Source: Actinomadura sp. NAK00032 (GTDB lineage: Bacteria > Actinomycetota > Actinomycetes > Streptosporangiales > Streptosporangiaceae). From it: 64,000 nt of DNA. The position numbers were made by a program, and so were the translations under genes. Below, piece by piece: positions 24,528-33,884 of this stretch. Every line of letters begins with the position of its first letter. Position 1 is the stretch's first letter. The stretch is taken from contig NZ_CP054932.1 in the NCBI RefSeq assembly GCF_013364275.1, forward strand, positions 2,480,001-2,544,000, written 5' to 3'. The notes below the pieces were generated by a model. That model was not told where the DNA came from, ran no database searches, and saw nothing but the letters and a program-made list of their open reading frames with translations.

Positions 24528-25985
24528 TCACGTGGCTGAGTGATGTGTTGTGACGGCCGGGTCGGGCCGCTCCTTCTGGGGCGTGGACGGGCGGTGGCTC
24601 GCCGGCTCGGCGGTCGGGAGGGCGATGGCCGGGACGAGTGCGGCGGCCGTGATGCCCGTCGCCCACCAGAACGCGCCCTGGAAGGCGCTGGTGGCGCCTT
24701 GGGCGAGCAGGGACTGCAGGACGACGGCGACGATCGCGGTGCCGAAGGAGGCGCCGACCTGCTGGACGATCCGGGTGTTCATGGTGGCGTGCGGGATGCC
24801 CGCCGGCTCGACGTCCTGGTAGGCGACCGACATCGGCGGGATCAGCACCGCGCCGATCCCCAGGCCCCGGAGGAGGAGCACGGCTCCCAGCCACCACGGG
24901 CTCGTGGCCGGCCCCGCGAGTGCGAAGGGGGCGGTGGCGACGGCGGCGAGGAGGAAGCCGGCGATCGTCACGGCGCGGGCGCCGAAGCGGTCGACCAGGC
25001 CGCCGACCGCGAAGCGGGCGGCGAGGGCGCCGATGCCCTGCGGGATGAGCAGCAGCCCGGCCTGCAGGACGCTGTCGCCGCGCAGTTGCTGGTAGTAGAG
25101 CGGCAGCAGGAACATTCCGGCGTACATCGCCGCGCCGGCGGTGAAGAGGACGGCGGAGGCGCTGCCCAGCGAGCGCAGGCGCAGCAGGCGGATGTCGACG
25201 ATCGGGCGGTGCTCGCCCGGGCGGGCCGCCCGGGCGATGAACGCCGCGAGCAGCGCGGCGCCCGCCAGGAGCGGCAGGAGAACGGCGGTGTGGGCGATCT
25301 CGCCGTCCTCGGACAGCCGCGAGAGGCCGAGCAGCACCCCCGCCAGGGAGGGGGCGAGCAGGAGGAGGCCGATCCAGTCCAGGCGGGCGCGTCCGGTGCC
25401 GGGCGCGGGATGGTCGGCGGGCAGGAACCGCCGGGCCAGCAGCAGTCCGGCGGCGATCAGCGGGACGTTGACCAGGAACAGCCAGCGCCAGCTCAGCCAG
25501 TTCAGGATCACGCCGCCGATCACCGGGCCGAGGATCGGGCCCAGCGCGATCGGCAGGCTGACGGCCGCCATCAGCCGGCTGCTGATGCGCCCGCCCGCGG
25601 CGCGCACGGCGAGCGTCTGCATCAGCGGGAAGATCAGCCCGGCGCCGAAGCCCTGCAGCGCGCGGAAGCCGATCAGCGACGTGTCGTTCCAGGAGGCCGC
25701 GCACAGCACCGAGGCGAGGACGAACAGCGTGAGCGCGGCCGTCCAGACCCGCTTGCCGCCCCAGCGCCGCTCGGCCCAGCCGGTCACCGGGATCGCGACG
25801 GCCATTGCGAGCAGGAAGCCGGTGGTGACCCACTGGATCGTGCCGGCGGTCGAGTGCAGCTCCACGGCCAGCGTGTGGATCGCGAGCGTCACCATCGTCG
25901 AGTCGAGGATCGCCGCGATCCCGCCGACGATCAGCGCGAGCAGCGCATGTCTGACCTGCGGTGACAGCGTCTTCTCTGGGGCCAT
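24528..25985 (-). CDS. DHA2-family (EmrB/QacA-type) MFS efflux transporter
   Basis: A 485-residue drug:proton antiporter with 14 hydrophobic segments. LDSTMVTLAIHTLAVEL in helix 1 and the helix 4-5 motif C-like LGPILGPVIGGVILNWLSWR are typical of drug efflux MFS proteins. GWAERRWGGKRVW is the loop 2-3 motif A region. ATG at 25985 follows a GAGGGGAA. It diverges from a TetR regulator, the usual arrangement for inducible multidrug pumps. The roughly 180 bp after its stop, before the DUF4189 gene, contain only the latter's upstream region as far as I can see. Confidence 0.9.
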   Translation of the reverse strand: MAPEKTLSPQVRHALLALIVGGIAAILDSTMVTLAIHTLAVELHSTAGTIQWVTTGFLLAMAVAIPVTGWAERRWGGKRVWTAALTLFVLASVLCAASWNDTSLIGFRALQGFGAGLIFPLMQTLAVRAAGGRISSRLMAAVSLPIALGPILGPVIGGVILNWLSWRWLFLVNVPLIAAGLLLARRFLPADHPAPGTGRARLDWIGLLLLAPSLAGVLLGLSRLSEDGEIAHTAVLLPLLAGAALLAAFIARAARPGEHRPIVDIRLLRLRSLGSASAVLFTAGAAMYAGMFLLPLYYQQLRGDSVLQAGLLLIPQGIGALAARFAVGGLVDRFGARAVTIAGFLLAAVATAPFALAGPATSPWWLGAVLLLRGLGIGAVLIPPMSVAYQDVEPAGIPHATMNTRIVQQVGASFGTAIVAVVLQSLLAQGATSAFQGAFWWATGITAAALVPAIALPTAEPASHRPSTPQKERPDPAVTTHHSAT

Positions 25986-26020
25986 GCCGTTCCCCTCGGG
26001 AGAATAAGAGTGGGTTTCCT

Positions 26021-26065
26021 CTCTTAGAAGAGTACGGCCGCCTCGATACGGAAGGCAAACCTTCC
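26021..26065. promoter_or_regulatory. Two palindromes between MFS and TetR genes
   Basis: CTCTTAGAAGAG (26021-26032) is a perfect 12-bp palindrome, and GGAAGG (26050-26055) with CCTTCC (26060-26065) is a 6-bp inverted repeat with a 4-bp spacer. Both lie in the 93-bp divergent region. One is probably the TetR operator. On the minus strand TATTCT (26001-26006) could be the -10 of the efflux gene. Confidence 0.5.
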
Positions 26066-26078
26066 TTATAGTGAGGGT

Positions 26079-26699
26079 GTGACCGCATCACCCGAGGGGG
26101 CCCGCCGGCGGCGGCGCGGGGCCGAGCTTGAGGGCGCGCTGCTGGACGCCGCCTGGGACGAACTCGTCGAGGCCGGCTACGCGAAGCTGACCATGGAGTC
26201 CGTGGCCGCCCGCGCGGGCACCGGCATCGCCGTGCTGTACCGCCGCTGGGCCAACAAGGACCGGCTCGTCCTCGCCGCGCTCGAGCACTACCGGAACGGC
26301 CATCCGGTCGACGTCCCCGACACCGGCAGCCTGCGCGGCGACCTCCTCGCGGCGCTGACCGGCATGGGCGAGGCGCGCGCGGGTTTCTTCGCCATCGTCG
26401 CGGCCACCGCGTTCTCGGGGCTGCTGGCCGGTACCGGGCTCACCCCCGCCCAGGTCCGCGAGGAGATCCTGGGCGACAAGCGGACCGCGCGCATCCGGAC
26501 CATCTACGAGCGCGCCCACGACCGCGGTGAGATCGATCTGGCCTGGCTGCCGCCGGCCGTGCTCGCCATGCCGTTCGACCTGGTGCGCCACGACCTGCTC
26601 ATGGACTTCGAACCCGTGCGGGCCGGGCGCATCAAGTCGATCGTCGACGATCTGTTCCTGCCGCTCGTCCGCCGCTACGGGGAGGACGCGGCCGGCTGA
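26079..26699 (+). CDS. TetR-family regulator
   Basis: A 206-residue repressor. The N-terminal helix-turn-helix reads LLDAAWDELVEAGYAKLTME followed by SVAARAGTGIAVLYRRWANK, the TetR fold with its YRRWxNK ending. The C-terminal ligand domain matches the TetR_C type with a VLAMPFDLVRHDLL segment. GTG start at 26079 follows a GTGAGGG sequence. By position it controls the divergent MFS pump and itself. Confidence 0.9.
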   Translation: MTASPEGARRRRRGAELEGALLDAAWDELVEAGYAKLTMESVAARAGTGIAVLYRRWANKDRLVLAALEHYRNGHPVDVPDTGSLRGDLLAALTGMGEARAGFFAIVAATAFSGLLAGTGLTPAQVREEILGDKRTARIRTIYERAHDRGEIDLAWLPPAVLAMPFDLVRHDLLMDFEPVRAGRIKSIVDDLFLPLVRRYGEDAAG

Positions 26700-26719
26700 C
26701 CGGCGGTTGCGTGCGGGGT

Positions 26720-27490
26720 TCAGGCGTCGCGGCGGCGCAGGAGGGTGATCCCGCCGAACAGCGCCGCGGCCGTCCACGCGGCGATGATCAGCAGGGCGAC
26801 CGCCGCCGGGTAGGGGCCCCCGCCGTTCATCAGGTGCCGGCCGGCGGTGCTCGGCAGCCCGTCGGCGACGTCCTTCATCAGCTCCGACGGCCCGTTCACC
26901 AGCGTGATCGGCAGCACGAGGACGAACAGGAACGCGGTCGTGATCGTCGCCGCGGTGCTGCGCAGCATCGCCGCGACGCCCAGGATGAACGCGCTCATCA
27001 CCGCCAGGTACACGCCCGTCAGCAGCGCGTCGCGGACGGCGTCGCCGGCGTCCAGGCGCCCCCACTTCCCGAGCATCGGGTAGGCGACCGCCGTGCCGGT
27101 CAGCGAGAGGACCACGCCGGCGGGGAACATGACCGCCATCGCGACGATCGCCTTCGCCGACAGCAGCCGGGTGCGCGGCGGCACCCACTGGAGCGTCGCC
27201 CGGATGCTGCCCGTCGCGTACTCGCCGGTGATCATCAGGATGGCGAGGGCGAGGACGACGAACTGCACCATGTCCACCGAACTCGTGGCGGTCCCGCTCA
27301 CCGACACCACGCCGGGCGGCTCCCCGCCCGCGGTCGGGTGGGTGTTGTTCGAGACCGTGCTCGTCGCCATGATCATCGACATCAGGGCCATCAGCAGCAC
27401 CGCGCCGGCCAGGCCCCACCAGGTGGACCGGAGCGACCACAGCTTCGTCCACTCCGCCGCCAGTGCCCTCGGCATCCCGCCGCGCCTCAT
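26720..27490 (-). CDS. ABC-2 type transporter permease
   Basis: A 256-residue permease with six hydrophobic segments: an N-terminal cytoplasmic AAEWTKLWSLRSTWWGLAGA, then helices around MITGEYATGSIRATLQWVPP, typical of actinobacterial ABC-2 exporters of the antibiotic-resistance kind. The ATG at 27490 overlaps the stop of the ATPase gene (ATGA). Substrate unknown. Confidence 0.85.
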   Translation of the reverse strand: MRRGGMPRALAAEWTKLWSLRSTWWGLAGAVLLMALMSMIMATSTVSNNTHPTAGGEPPGVVSVSGTATSSVDMVQFVVLALAILMITGEYATGSIRATLQWVPPRTRLLSAKAIVAMAVMFPAGVVLSLTGTAVAYPMLGKWGRLDAGDAVRDALLTGVYLAVMSAFILGVAAMLRSTAATITTAFLFVLVLPITLVNGPSELMKDVADGLPSTAGRHLMNGGGPYPAAVALLIIAAWTAAALFGGITLLRRRDA

Positions 27491-28404
27491 CGTCCCACCC
27501 CGTACTCCACGCTCGCCCCGGTCAGTTCCATGTACGCCTCTTCCAGCGACGCCTCGACGGCACGCAGCTCCAGCACCGGCACTCCCGCCTCGAAGGCGAT
27601 GAGCCCGACCCGGTCCACCGGTACGCCCTTCACCTCGAGTTCGTTCTCGTCCACCCGCTGGACCGCGGCCCGGACGGCGGTGAGCCGCGCCGCCAGGTGG
27701 GCCGCGCCCGGCGTGCGCACCCGGACGGCGTTGCCGGGACCGCGCGCGATGACCTCGCCCATCGGGGCGTCCGCGAGCAGCCGGCCGCGGCCGATCACCA
27801 CCAGGCGGTCGGCGGTGAGCTGCATCTCGCTCATCAGGTGGGACGACACGAACACCGTGCGCCCCTCCGCCGCCAGGCCGCGCATCAGCTCCCGCACCCA
27901 CAGCACCCCGTCCGGGTCGAGGCCGTTCACCGGCTCGTCGAACATCAGCACCGGCGGGTCGCCGAGCAGCGCGCCCGCGATGCCGAGCCGCTGCCGCATG
28001 CCGAGCGAGAACGAGCCGACCCGCTTGCCCCCCACGGACTCCAGCCCGACCAGGCCGAGGACCTCCTCGACCCGCGACCGGTCGATGCCGTTGCTGCGGG
28101 CCATGGCGAGCAGGTGCGCCCGCGCGGGCCGGCCCGGATGGACGAAGCCCGCGTCCAGCAGCGCCCCGACCTCGCGCAGCGGGCGCGGCAGGCCCGTGTA
28201 CCGGCGCCCGCCGACCAGCGCCTCGCCCGCACTGGGCCGGTCCAGCCCGACGATCATCCGCATCGTCGTCGATTTGCCCGCGCCGTTCGGGCCGAGGAAC
28301 CCGGTGACCTTTCCGGCCGCCACCTCGAGTGTCAGCCCGTCCACCGCCGTCTTGTCCCCGTACCGCTTCGTCAGGCCCCGCAACGTGATCAAAGGGTCTC
28401 CCAC
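27487..28404 (-). CDS. ABC-2 exporter ATPase
   Basis: A 305-residue ATPase of the CcmA/drug-export class. Walker A GPNGAGKST, a signature SFSLGMRQRLGIA, Walker B PVLMFDEPVNGLDP and a C-terminal extension of about 85 residues. Two starts are possible: GTG at 28404, or TTG at 28392, which gives ITLRGLTKRYG and has GGTGGGAGA in front of it; the second has the better ribosome site. It forms a two-gene exporter with the permease downstream. Confidence 0.87.
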   Translation of the reverse strand: MGDPLITLRGLTKRYGDKTAVDGLTLEVAAGKVTGFLGPNGAGKSTTMRMIVGLDRPSAGEALVGGRRYTGLPRPLREVGALLDAGFVHPGRPARAHLLAMARSNGIDRSRVEEVLGLVGLESVGGKRVGSFSLGMRQRLGIAGALLGDPPVLMFDEPVNGLDPDGVLWVRELMRGLAAEGRTVFVSSHLMSEMQLTADRLVVIGRGRLLADAPMGEVIARGPGNAVRVRTPGAAHLAARLTAVRAAVQRVDENELEVKGVPVDRVGLIAFEAGVPVLELRAVEASLEEAYMELTGASVEYGVGR

Positions 28405-28537
28405 CCGGATCGTCGGTCATTGCGGGTTCGAACCTAGGAATCGGCAGGTCGCCGCCGCACCGCCCGAACGCCACCCGCCGCCCCTGTCTTTCGGCAGGGG
28501 CCGTGCTCCGGTGGGGGGTGTGGCCCGGCAGGGGCGC

Positions 28538-29299
28538 TCAGTGGGGGAGGCGGCCGGTGAGGCGGGTGGTCAGGGTCTCGGCCGTCCTGCGGACGGGCGC
28601 GGCGAGGCGCGGCCAGGTCTCCACGGGGTGCGCGTCGCGGCGGAACGTGACGGTGATCGCGGCGGTGGGGTGGCCGGTGTGGTCGAAGGCGCAGGCCGCG
28701 ATGCTGGCGAAGCCCTCGGTGACGTGGCCGTCCTCGACCGACCAGCCCCGGCGGGCGTCCTCGGCGAGGGTGCGGCGCAGCTCGCGCAGGGACGCGGGGC
28801 CCTTGCCCGTCCGGTCGACGAAGCGGCCGGGGAACAGGGCCCGCACCTGAGCCGGCGGCAGGTGTGCGAGCAGCGACAGGCCGCTCGCCGTCAGGTGGGC
28901 GGGCATGCGGACGCCCACGTCGGTGACGAGGGTGGCGTGCCGGGGCGGCTGCTCCTTCAGCAGGTAGAGCGTCTCGGCGCCGTGCAGGACGCCCAGCTGC
29001 GCGATCTCGCCGACCTGGTCGACGAGGCGGCGCAGCAGCGGGCGGGCCAGCCGCTCCAGCGGCTCGTGCCGCAGGTACGCGGAGCCGATCTCGAACGCCG
29101 CGACGCCGAGCCCCCAGCGGCGCTCCTCCGGGACGTAGGCGACGAAGCCGTCCGCCGCCATCGCCGTGAGCAGGTGGTAGGTGCTGGAGCGGGGCAGCTC
29201 CAGGGCGCGGGCGATGGACGAGGCGGGCAGCGGCCCGGGCGCGGCGGCCAGCAGGCGCAGCACCGCCAGGGCGCGGCGGGCGGCGGGGACCTGCGACAT
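28538..29299 (-). CDS. IclR-family regulator, probably of histidine utilisation
   Basis: A 253-residue IclR protein: N-terminal winged helix (ARRALAVLRLLAAAPGPLPA, SIARALELPRSSTYHLLTAM) and a GAF-like effector domain (GEIAQLGVLHGAETLYLLKE, VRMPAHLTASG). I start at the ATG at 29299; the upstream extension in frame lies in the promoter region. It is divergent from hutH with an operator-like inverted repeat between them, so control of the hut genes, perhaps by urocanate, is a reasonable inference. Confidence 0.88.
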   Translation of the reverse strand: MSQVPAARRALAVLRLLAAAPGPLPASSIARALELPRSSTYHLLTAMAADGFVAYVPEERRWGLGVAAFEIGSAYLRHEPLERLARPLLRRLVDQVGEIAQLGVLHGAETLYLLKEQPPRHATLVTDVGVRMPAHLTASGLSLLAHLPPAQVRALFPGRFVDRTGKGPASLRELRRTLAEDARRGWSVEDGHVTEGFASIAACAFDHTGHPTAAITVTFRRDAHPVETWPRLAAPVRRTAETLTTRLTGRLPH

Positions 29300-29307
29300 G
29301 GCCGCAT

Positions 29308-29325
29308 TGTCTCGTATCTGAGACA
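29308..29325. promoter_or_regulatory. Probable IclR operator between iclR-type gene and hutH
   Basis: TGTCTC (29308-29313) and GAGACA (29320-29325) form a perfect 6-bp inverted repeat with a 6-bp spacer, in the 71 bp between the divergent regulator and hutH. The size suits an IclR dimer site. Confidence 0.55.
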
Positions 29326-29370
29326 CAAGGCGCCGCCCGGGGGTGGGGCGGGCGCCGCTGGGCGGGTCCA

Positions 29371-30924
29371 ATGGTGGGTATGGGTGTTCCTATGGTTGAG
29401 GTCGGGCCGGAGGCGCTGACGTTCGCGCAGGTCGCCGCCGTCGCGCGGGACGGCGCCGAGGTGGCGCTGACCGACGGCGCGCTGAAGCTGATCGGCGAGG
29501 CGCGGGCCCACATCGAGGAGCTGTCGGCGCGCCCGACACCGGTCTACGGGGTGTCGACGGGGTTCGGCGCGCTCGCGACGCGGCACATCGCCCCGGAGCT
29601 GCGCGACCAGTTGCAGCTCAACATCGTCCGGTCGCACGCGGCCGGGTCGGGGCCGGAGGTCGAGCGGGAGGTCGTCCGGGCGCTGATGCTGCTCCGGCTG
29701 CGGACGCTCGCCACCGGGCGCACCGGCGTGCAGCCGACCACGGCGCGCACGCTCGCCGCGCTGCTGAACGCCGGCATCACCCCGCAGGTCTTCGAGTACG
29801 GGAGCCTCGGCTGCTCCGGCGACCTCGCCCCGCTGGCGCACGTCGCCCTCGCGCTGATCGGCGAGGGGTCGGTCCGGGACGCCGGCGGCGACCTGAAGCC
29901 GGCGGCGGAGGCGCTCGCCGCGGCCGGGATCGCGCCCGTCAGGCTCGCCGCCAAGGAAGGGCTCGCCCTGCTGAACGGGACGGACGGCATGCTCGGCATG
30001 CTCGCCCTCGCCATCGGCGACCTGCACCGGCTCCTCACGGCGGCCGACGTCGCCGCCGCGATGACCGTCGAGGCGCTGCTCGGCACCGACCGGGTCTTCG
30101 CCGCCGACCTGCAGGCGCTGCGGCCGCATCCGGGGCAGGCCGCGTCCGCCGCCAACCTGCGGCTGATGCTCGCCGCGTCCGAGATCATGGAGTCGCACCG
30201 CGGGCCCGACTGCACCCGCGTCCAGGACGCCTACTCGCTGCGCTGCGCGCCGCAGGTGAACGGCGCCGCCCGCGACACCCTCCAGCACGCCGAGCTGGTG
30301 GCGGGACGGGAGCTGGCGTCCGCCATCGACAACCCGGTGGTGCTGCCGGACGGGCGGGTCGAGTCCAACGGCAACTTCCACGGCGCGCCGATCGCGTACG
30401 TGCTGGACTTCCTCGCCGTGCCGGTCGCCGACGTCGCGTCCATGTCGGAGCGGCGCACCGACCGGATGCTCGACAAGAGCCGCTCGTACGGGCTGCCCGC
30501 CTTCCTCGCCGACGACCCCGGCGTCGACTCCGGGCACATGATCGCCCAGTACACGCAGGCCGGGATCGTCTCGGAGCTGAAGCGGCTCGCCGCCCCCGCG
30601 AGCGCCGACTCGATCCCGAGCTCGGCCATGCAGGAGGACCACGTCTCGATGGGCTGGAACGCGGCCCGCAAGCTGCGCAGGGCCGTGGACGGGCTGGCCC
30701 AGGTCGTCGCCGTGGAGATCCTCACCGCCGCGCGGGCGCTGGACCTGCGCACCCCGCTGCGCCCCGGCCCCGCGACCGGCGCCGTCGTCGCCCGGCTCCG
30801 CGAGGCCGTCCCGCCGCCCGGCCCCGACCGCTACCTCGCCCCCGAGATCGCCGCCGCCACCGCGCTGGTGCGGGACGGCTCCCTCATCGCCGCCGCCGAA
30901 ACCGTCACCGGCCCCCTGTCGTAA
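29371..30924 (+). CDS. hutH: Histidine ammonia-lyase HutH
   Basis: HutH converts histidine to urocanate and ammonia, the first step of histidine breakdown. The 517-residue product shows YGVSTGFGAL with the active-site Tyr, the MIO site YGSLGCSGDLAPLAH (Cys-Ser-Gly, as I recall from other actinobacterial HutH), NGNFHG and AMQEDHVSMG. The exact start is unclear: ATGs at 29371, 29380 and 29392 are all in frame within 22 nt and none has a strong ribosome site. The following hutU and hutF confirm the pathway. Confidence 0.95.
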   Translation: MVGMGVPMVEVGPEALTFAQVAAVARDGAEVALTDGALKLIGEARAHIEELSARPTPVYGVSTGFGALATRHIAPELRDQLQLNIVRSHAAGSGPEVEREVVRALMLLRLRTLATGRTGVQPTTARTLAALLNAGITPQVFEYGSLGCSGDLAPLAHVALALIGEGSVRDAGGDLKPAAEALAAAGIAPVRLAAKEGLALLNGTDGMLGMLALAIGDLHRLLTAADVAAAMTVEALLGTDRVFAADLQALRPHPGQAASAANLRLMLAASEIMESHRGPDCTRVQDAYSLRCAPQVNGAARDTLQHAELVAGRELASAIDNPVVLPDGRVESNGNFHGAPIAYVLDFLAVPVADVASMSERRTDRMLDKSRSYGLPAFLADDPGVDSGHMIAQYTQAGIVSELKRLAAPASADSIPSSAMQEDHVSMGWNAARKLRRAVDGLAQVVAVEILTAARALDLRTPLRPGPATGAVVARLREAVPPPGPDRYLAPEIAAATALVRDGSLIAAAETVTGPLS

Positions 30925-30957
30925 GCCGGCCCTGTCGTAAGCCCACGCTGTCGTAGC
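30916..30957 (+). repeat. Three 16-bp-spaced repeats of the hutH stop region
   Basis: CTGTCGTAAGCC at 30916-30927 includes the hutH TAA stop (30922-30924). It recurs at 30932-30943, and as CTGTCGTAGCC at 30948-30958. The steps are 16 bp. Confidence 0.8.
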
Positions 30958-31007
30958 CAGGCCGCCCGCACCCGCCGTCACCGGCCCGTCGTCCCAAGGA
31001 GCCCGAC

Positions 31008-32663
31008 ATGTCTGGACCCCGTCCCGTTCGCGCGCCGCGCGGCACCGCGCTCACCGCCGCCAAGGGCTGGCCGCAGGAGGCCGCCCTCCGCATGATCCAG
31101 AACAACCTCGACCCGGAGGTCGCCGAGCACCCCGACGAGCTGGTCGTCTACGGCGGGTCCGGCAAGGCGGCCCGTAACTGGGACGCCTTCGACGGCATCG
31201 TCCGGTCGCTGGCGGACCTCGACGGGGACGAGACGCTGCTCGTCCAGTCCGGCAAGCCCGTCGGGATCTTCCGCACGCACGAGTGGGCGCCGCGCGTGCT
31301 GATCGCCAACTCCAACCTCGTCCCGCAGTGGGCGACCTGGGAGGAGTTCCGCCGGCTGGAGTCGCTCGGGCTGACGATGTTCGGCCAGATGACCGCCGGG
31401 TCGTGGATCTACATCGGGACGCAGGGCATCCTCCAGGGCACCTACGAGACGTTCGCGGCCGTCGCGGCGAAGCGGTTCGGCGGCACCCTCGCCGGGACGG
31501 TCACGCTGACCGCCGGGCTCGGTGGGATGGGCGGCGCGCAGCCCCTCGCCGTCACGATGAACGGCGGCGTCGCGATCTGCGTCGAGTGCGATCCGTCGCG
31601 CATCGAGCGGCGCGTCGCGCACCGGTACTGCGACGTCCGCGCCGGCTCGCTGGACGAGGCGCTGCGCCTCGCCGAGGAGGCGCGGGCCGCGCGGCGCCCG
31701 CTGTCGATCGCCGTGCTCGGCAACGCCGCCGAGGTCGTCCCCGAGCTGCTGCGGCGCGGCGCCCCGATCGACATCGTCACCGACCAGACCAGCGCGCACG
31801 ACCCGCTGATGTACCTGCCGCGCGGCGTCGCGTTCGAGGACATGGCCGGCGAGCGCGGCAAGGACCGCGACGGCTTCATCGCCAGGGCCCGCGCGTCGAT
31901 GGCCGCGCACGTCGAGGCGATGGTCGGCTTCCAGGACGCGGGCGCCGAGGTGTTCGACTACGGCAACTCGATCCGCGGCGAGGCGCAGCTCGCCGGGTAC
32001 GCGCGGGCGTTCGAGTTCCCCGGCTTCGTCCCCGCCTACATCAGGCCGCTGTTCTGCGAGGGCAAGGGGCCGTTCCGCTGGGCGGCGCTGTCGGGCGACC
32101 CGAAGGACATCGCCCGCACCGACAGGGCGATCCTCGACCTGTTCCCCGACAACGAGCCGCTGACCCGCTGGATGCGGATGGCGGGGGAGAAGGTGCACTT
32201 CCAGGGCCTGCCGTCCCGGATCTGCTGGCTCGGCTACGGCGAGCGCGACAGGGCCGGCGAGGCGTTCAACGACCTGGTCGCGCGCGGCGAGATCAGCGCG
32301 CCGATCGTGCTCGGCCGCGACCACCTCGACTGCGGCTCGGTCGCCAGCCCGTACCGGGAGACCGAGGGCATGAAGGACGGCTCCGACGCGATCGCCGACT
32401 GGCCGCTGCTGAACGCGATGCTCAACACCGCGTCCGGCGCGACCTGGGTGTCCATCCACCACGGCGGCGGCGTCGGGATCGGCCGCTCCGTGCACGCGGG
32501 CCAGGTCTGCGTCGCCGACGGGACGGCCCTCGCCGGCGAGAAGCTCCGGCGCGTCCTCACCAACGACCCGGGAACGGGCGTCATGCGGCACGTCGACGCG
32601 GGGTACGAGCGGGCAGCCGACGTCGCCGGGGAGCGCGGCGTCAGGATTCCGATGCTGGGATGA
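31008..32663 (+). CDS. hutU: Urocanate hydratase HutU
   Basis: A 551-residue urocanase that adds water to urocanate to give imidazolonepropionate, using tightly bound NAD+. Near the N-terminus [20 protein letters not shown] and [13 protein letters not shown] are diagnostic; [20 protein letters not shown] and [12 protein letters not shown] (NAD-binding) follow, and the ending [19 protein letters not shown] is family-typical. ATG at 31008 has AAGGAG at about 10 nt upstream. Its stop overlaps the start of the next gene. Confidence 0.96.
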   Translation: MSGPRPVRAPRGTALTAAKGWPQEAALRMIQNNLDPEVAEHPDELVVYGGSGKAARNWDAFDGIVRSLADLDGDETLLVQSGKPVGIFRTHEWAPRVLIANSNLVPQWATWEEFRRLESLGLTMFGQMTAGSWIYIGTQGILQGTYETFAAVAAKRFGGTLAGTVTLTAGLGGMGGAQPLAVTMNGGVAICVECDPSRIERRVAHRYCDVRAGSLDEALRLAEEARAARRPLSIAVLGNAAEVVPELLRRGAPIDIVTDQTSAHDPLMYLPRGVAFEDMAGERGKDRDGFIARARASMAAHVEAMVGFQDAGAEVFDYGNSIRGEAQLAGYARAFEFPGFVPAYIRPLFCEGKGPFRWAALSGDPKDIARTDRAILDLFPDNEPLTRWMRMAGEKVHFQGLPSRICWLGYGERDRAGEAFNDLVARGEISAPIVLGRDHLDCGSVASPYRETEGMKDGSDAIADWPLLNAMLNTASGATWVSIHHGGGVGIGRSVHAGQVCVADGTALAGEKLRRVLTNDPGTGVMRHVDAGYERAADVAGERGVRIPMLG

Positions 32664-33874
32664 GCGGGGCGGGCATGGGTTTCGAGGAGATGTGGGCGGC
32701 GCTGCTGCCGGTCGGGCGGGACGAGGCGACCGGCGGCTACCACCGGTTCGCGTGGACGCCGCCCGAGCTGGAGTGCCGCGCCTGGTTCCTGGACGAGGCG
32801 CGCCGCCGCGGCCTGGACGTGGAGCACGACGCCAACGGCAACATGTTCGCCTGGTGGCTCCCGGACGACGGCACCCGGCACGGCGCCGTCCTGACCGGCA
32901 GCCACCTCGACTCGGTGCCGGGCGGGGGAGCGTTCGACGGTCCGCTCGGCATCGTGTCCGCGTTCGCGGCCGTCGACGAGCTGCGGAGGCGGGGCGCCAC
33001 GCCCGCGAAGCCCATCGGGATCGCGGCGTTCGCCGAGGAGGAGGGCGCCCGGTTCGGTGTGGCCTGCCTTGGGTCGCGCCTGCTCTCCGGGGCGATCGAC
33101 CCGGCGCGGGCGCGCGCGCTGACCGACGGTGACGGGCACACCTTCGCGGAGGTCATGCACAACGCCGGTCTCGACCCCGACGCGATCGGCCCCGACGACG
33201 ACCTCCTCGGACGCGTCGGCTGCTACGTCGAACTCCACGTCGAGCAGGGCAGGGCCCTGGACGAACCGGTCGGAATCGCCAGCGCGATCGTCCCGCACGG
33301 CCGGTGGCGGTTCGACTTCACCGGCGAGGGCGACCACGCCGGGACGACCCTCCTGGCCGACCGCCGCGACCCGATGCTGCCGTTCGCGCGCATGGTCATC
33401 GCCGCCCGCGAGGCCGCCGAGCGCAACGGCACCGTCGCGACGGTCGGGAAGGTCGGCGTCGTGCCCGGCGGGGTCAACGCGATCGCCTCGTCCGTCACCG
33501 CCTGGCTGGACGCGCGCGGCCCCGAGGAGGAGCGGGTCCGGCGCACCGTGCGGGAGATCGACGAGGCCGCCCGCGTCGCCGCCCGCCCGCACCGGGTGAG
33601 CGTCGACCTGGCCGAGGAGTCCTACACCGAGATCGTCGACTTCGACCGCGCCCTGCGCGACCGGGTCGGCGCGGCGCTCGGCGGCGCGCCCGTCCTGCCG
33701 ACCGGGGCGGGCCACGACGCCGGCGTGCTGTCCGCGCGGGTGCCCGCCGCGATGCTGTTCGTCCGGAACCCGACCGGGGTCTCGCACGCGCCCGCCGAGT
33801 TCGCCGAGCCCGCGGACTGCCTGGCGGGTGTGGAGGCCCTTACCGCGGTACTGGACGACCTGGCGGGCGGGTAA
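32660..33874 (+). CDS. M20-family amidohydrolase in the hut operon (allantoate amidohydrolase-like)
   Basis: A 404-residue zinc-dependent amidase of the allantoate amidohydrolase/N-carbamoyl-L-amino acid hydrolase group. Metal ligands are visible in [31 protein letters not shown] and ELHVEQG, with a C-terminal GAGHDAGVL. The ATG overlaps the hutU stop, so it is a member of the hut operon. HutF makes N-formimino- to N-formyl-glutamate, which then needs deformylation, and no HutG-type deformylase is present here; I infer that this enzyme cleaves N-formylglutamate. Streptomyces hut clusters have a similar gene at this place. Confidence 0.85.
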   Translation: MSGAGMGFEEMWAALLPVGRDEATGGYHRFAWTPPELECRAWFLDEARRRGLDVEHDANGNMFAWWLPDDGTRHGAVLTGSHLDSVPGGGAFDGPLGIVSAFAAVDELRRRGATPAKPIGIAAFAEEEGARFGVACLGSRLLSGAIDPARARALTDGDGHTFAEVMHNAGLDPDAIGPDDDLLGRVGCYVELHVEQGRALDEPVGIASAIVPHGRWRFDFTGEGDHAGTTLLADRRDPMLPFARMVIAAREAAERNGTVATVGKVGVVPGGVNAIASSVTAWLDARGPEEERVRRTVREIDEAARVAARPHRVSVDLAEESYTEIVDFDRALRDRVGAALGGAPVLPTGAGHDAGVLSARVPAAMLFVRNPTGVSHAPAEFAEPADCLAGVEALTAVLDDLAGG

Positions 33875-33884
33875 GGGTCCCACT

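Noticed and set aside
24349-24543. A 64-codon plus-strand frame between the DUF4189 and MFS genes
   Set aside because: It begins antisense at the DUF4189 start, has no ribosome site, and the region is more simply the promoter of the DUF4189 gene.
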